From contig JAFGTK010000219.1 in assembly GCA_016934135.1 (NCBI GenBank), forward strand, positions 1-7,409: a stretch of DNA of 7,409 bases. The letters are read 5' to 3'. Each line of letters opens with the position of its first letter. Position 1 is the first letter of the stretch. This DNA is from Deltaproteobacteria bacterium (lineage in GTDB: Bacteria > Desulfobacterota > Desulfomonilia > UBA1062). This document shows, piece after piece, positions 5,875-7,409 of this stretch. The notes below the pieces were generated by a model. It made no database searches. It saw only the letters and a list, made by a program, of their open reading frames with translations, and was not told the DNA's origin. A program made the position numbers and the translations under genes.

Positions 5875-6354
5875 AACGATATAATTTTTAAGAAGATCGG
5901 TATAATACACACACCCTATGATACCATTGAAGGCATGCCGATTCAGCCGAGCGGTGCAATAGGTGTGCGCGGTACGATTGAGCTCCTGCCCGATTATACA
6001 GAAGCACTTGTTGATCTGGATGGGTTCTCGCACATTATACTCCTGTATCATTTTCACAAATCTCTAACCTTCTCTCTAAGCGTTGTGCCTTTTCTGGATG
6101 ACAAGGCTCACGGTGTCTTTGCAACAAGGGCGCCCAAAAGACCCAATCAGATAGGGCTGTCCATTGTGGAACTCGAGCGTGTAGAGGATAATATTGTTCA
6201 TATCATAAATGTGGATATCCTGGACAATACACCGCTTCTGGATATCAAACCCTATGTGAAGGAATTCGATTATTACGAACCAAGCAGGTCAGGATGGCTC
6301 GAGAGAGGGTCGTATTCGGTAAACTCCAGAAGATCTGATGAAAGATTCAAATGA
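5872..6354 (+). CDS. trmO: TrmO/TsaA-type tRNA (N6-threonylcarbamoyladenosine37-N6) methyltransferase
   Basis: Family knowledge: TrmO uses S-adenosylmethionine to methylate t6A at position 37 of tRNA-Thr, giving m6t6A next to the anticodon. From TTG 5872 the protein has 160 residues and begins MNDIIFKKIGIIHTPY, the usual opening of the family. Other marks are GMPIQPSG (21-28), a GTIEL strand (34-38), the LDGFSHIILLYHFHK block (49-63), and the signature GVFATRAPKRPNQIGLS (81-97), where most members have RPNPIG. The end DILDNTPLLDIKPYVKEFD (115-133) is also conserved. It is shorter than E. coli TrmO (about 235) and similar to the compact single-domain members. A longer frame from ATG 5779 overlaps ykgJ and its extra residues are not family-like. 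The stop overlaps an ATG of the next frame (ATGA at 6351-6354). The exact tRNA target is inferred. Confidence 0.9.
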   Translation: MNDIIFKKIGIIHTPYDTIEGMPIQPSGAIGVRGTIELLPDYTEALVDLDGFSHIILLYHFHKSLTFSLSVVPFLDDKAHGVFATRAPKRPNQIGLSIVELERVEDNIVHIINVDILDNTPLLDIKPYVKEFDYYEPSRSGWLERGSYSVNSRRSDERFK

Positions 6355-6386
6355 ACCGTGCAAATAAATATAAAAGGCAAACAGGG

Positions 6387-7043
6387 ATGCATTATAAGGC
6401 TGTAATTTTCGATCTTGACGGAACCCTGCTCGATACCATCGAAGACATTGCCGACTCCATGAATGCAGCACTTGAGAAATCAGGATATGCCGGGCACAGT
6501 ATCGAGGAATACAAATCCTATATCGGTGACGGGATAGAAATCCTGGCAAGAAGATCTCTGCCAGTGGCCCTGCGCGATGAAGATGCTGTATTGTCATGCG
6601 TTGAAGCGATGAGGGATGAATATGCACGGCGATGGCAGGTCAAGTCCAGGCCTTTTGAGAATATTCCGGAGCTTCTCGAATGCCTTGCCGCCCTCGGTGT
6701 CAAGATGTCCATCTTCTCAAACAAGCTCGATTCATTCACCAAAGACATGGTTCATGAATTGCTGGGTTCATGGACTTTTCTTGCAGTAAAAGGTTTGACT
6801 TCAGGTATACCGAGAAAACCTGACCCAACAGGTGCTGTAGAGATCGCCAGGACCATGCAGGTCGAACCGGAAAGGTGCGTCTTTGTCGGAGATTCGGGTA
6901 TAGATATGCTGACAGGGCTACGCAGCGGCATGCTTCCTGTAGGGGTTCTGTGGGGGTATCAGGATAAAGAAACCCTCATATCGAACGGGGCCGACACCCT
7001 TATATCAGACCCGCTCGATCTGCTGGCACTCTTCAAAAAATAA
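6387..7043 (+). CDS. HAD-superfamily phosphatase, phosphoglycolate phosphatase (Gph) type
   Basis: This is a cytoplasmic hydrolase whose likely substrate is 2-phosphoglycolate, formed by repair of oxidised DNA ends or by oxygenase side reactions. Related HAD enzymes act on other small phosphates, so the substrate is inferred. From ATG 6387 it has 218 residues. Motif I is DLDGT with nucleophile D9 and D11. Motif II is S111 in FSNK. Motif III is K144 in RKPDP. Motif IV is VGDSGIDM with D169 and D173. The helical cap lies between motif I and residue about 90, as in the Gph group. ATG 6387 puts motif I at the usual distance from the N-terminus, with AAAAGG (6372-6377) nine bases upstream. The alternative ATG 6351 adds 12 polar residues and overlaps the trmO stop by four bases, so coupled translation from it is possible. 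It is the last gene of the cluster. Confidence 0.92.
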   Translation: MHYKAVIFDLDGTLLDTIEDIADSMNAALEKSGYAGHSIEEYKSYIGDGIEILARRSLPVALRDEDAVLSCVEAMRDEYARRWQVKSRPFENIPELLECLAALGVKMSIFSNKLDSFTKDMVHELLGSWTFLAVKGLTSGIPRKPDPTGAVEIARTMQVEPERCVFVGDSGIDMLTGLRSGMLPVGVLWGYQDKETLISNGADTLISDPLDLLALFKK

Positions 7044-7051
7044 CAATCCTT

Positions 7052-7073
7052 AAAAATCTGCTAAAGGAAGCAG
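7052..7073 (-). terminator. Weak terminator-like hairpin for the minus-strand gene at the right edge
   Basis: On the minus strand CTGCT (7073-7069) pairs with AGCAG (7062-7058) around a 6-base loop and is followed by ATTTTTAAGG. The stem has only five pairs, so it is a weak candidate. It lies in the 42-base gap between two convergent genes, where a terminator is expected. No plus-strand terminator is visible after the phosphatase. Confidence 0.35.
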
Positions 7074-7085
7074 GCAGTTTCATGC

Positions 7086-7409
7086 TTATGGATTTATAAT
7101 AGTTGCGGATACCAGGATGTCTGTAGGTATGGTTATGCCAAGATCCACAACGGTTCTGCCGTTAATGTAGAACTGGGGTACAGGGTCTGTTTTAATAGGC
7201 ACTGCTTTTATGGGTTTGCCTTTGACAAGGACATCAGCCACTGACTCGGCCAGCATGTTCCCAAGTTTGATATTGTCGGCTACGAAACCGCCAAGAGCAC
7301 CGTCTTTGACAGGTTTGGACGAAAAGGCGACAACAGGGGTTTTCCCTGAATTACCAAGTATTCTTTTGGTGTTGTCCATGATCATTGCCTGGTTGCCGAT
7401 CACCATGAC
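7086..7409 (-). CDS. ABC-type substrate-binding protein, C-terminal part (truncated by window edge)
   Basis: The minus-strand frame is open at the right edge and ends with TAA at 7088-7086, leaving 107 C-terminal residues. The sequence resembles the C-terminal lobe of the periplasmic ABC_sub_bind family (TrpX-like). It has a strand TPVVAFSS, then VKDGALGGFVADNIKLG, a helix AESVADVLVKGKPIKAVPI, and the closing NGRTVVDLGITIPTDIL. In that family the protein captures a small ligand, often an amino acid, outside the cytoplasmic membrane and delivers it to a permease. The same domain also occurs as the sensory part of signalling proteins, but here the frame ends right after the domain, so a free binding protein is more likely. 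The N-terminus, any signal peptide and the permease genes lie beyond the window. The Met at 7406 is internal and not the start. Confidence 0.75.
   Translation of the reverse strand, partial: VMVIGNQAMIMDNTKRILGNSGKTPVVAFSSKPVKDGALGGFVADNIKLGNMLAESVADVLVKGKPIKAVPIKTDPVPQFYINGRTVVDLGITIPTDILVSATIINP

Noticed and set aside
1..7409. CRISPR arrays, tRNA or rRNA genes, IS elements, phage genes
   Set aside because: I looked for direct-repeat arrays, tRNA-like T-loops, transposase motifs and integrase motifs and found none. The IHF-like gene alone does not indicate an integrated element.

Overview
The window looks like chromosomal DNA of a Gram-negative anaerobe. I suspect Desulfobacterota (the former Deltaproteobacteria) or a close relative. 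The reasons are an outer-membrane secretin with a GspE-type ATPase, a clostridial-type 2[4Fe-4S] ferredoxin, an IHF-alpha-like protein and moderate base composition. This taxonomic guess is inference from gene content only. I see no IS element, CRISPR array, rRNA or tRNA.

Layout. (1) Bases 1-3885, plus strand: the 3' end of a type II secretion secretin (gspD), a full gspE ATPase starting on TTG and overlapping gspD by 20 bp, then radA two bases after gspE. The three are packed as one transcription unit. (2) 3933-4280: an orphan 115-residue ORF of unknown function. (3) 4277-4639: a promoter, a strong Shine-Dalgarno and an IHF/HU-family gene. (4) 4640-4898: a non-coding convergent spacer with two perfect inverted repeats, both best read as minus-strand intrinsic terminators. 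(5) 4899-5072, minus strand: a 57-residue ferredoxin gene, short enough to be easily missed. (6) 5073-5371: a divergent spacer with promoter-like elements, a plus-strand terminator-like hairpin and an unexplained, nearly open reading frame. (7) 5372-7043, plus strand: a tight cluster of a CxxCxxCC (YkgJ-type) metal-binding protein, a TrmO/TsaA-type tRNA methyltransferase starting on TTG, and a HAD phosphatase of the phosphoglycolate phosphatase type. (8) 7086-7409, minus strand: the C-terminal part of an ABC-type substrate-binding protein that runs off the right edge.

How the genes work together. GspD forms the outer-membrane channel and GspE the cytoplasmic motor of the same secretion machine. 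RadA is a DNA recombination and repair protein with no known role in secretion, so its place directly behind gspE is a point of interest. The other clusters are housekeeping: nucleoid architecture, electron transfer, tRNA modification and phosphatase functions. I found no clear novel multi-gene system. The least explained parts are the orphan ORF and the 5073-5371 spacer.
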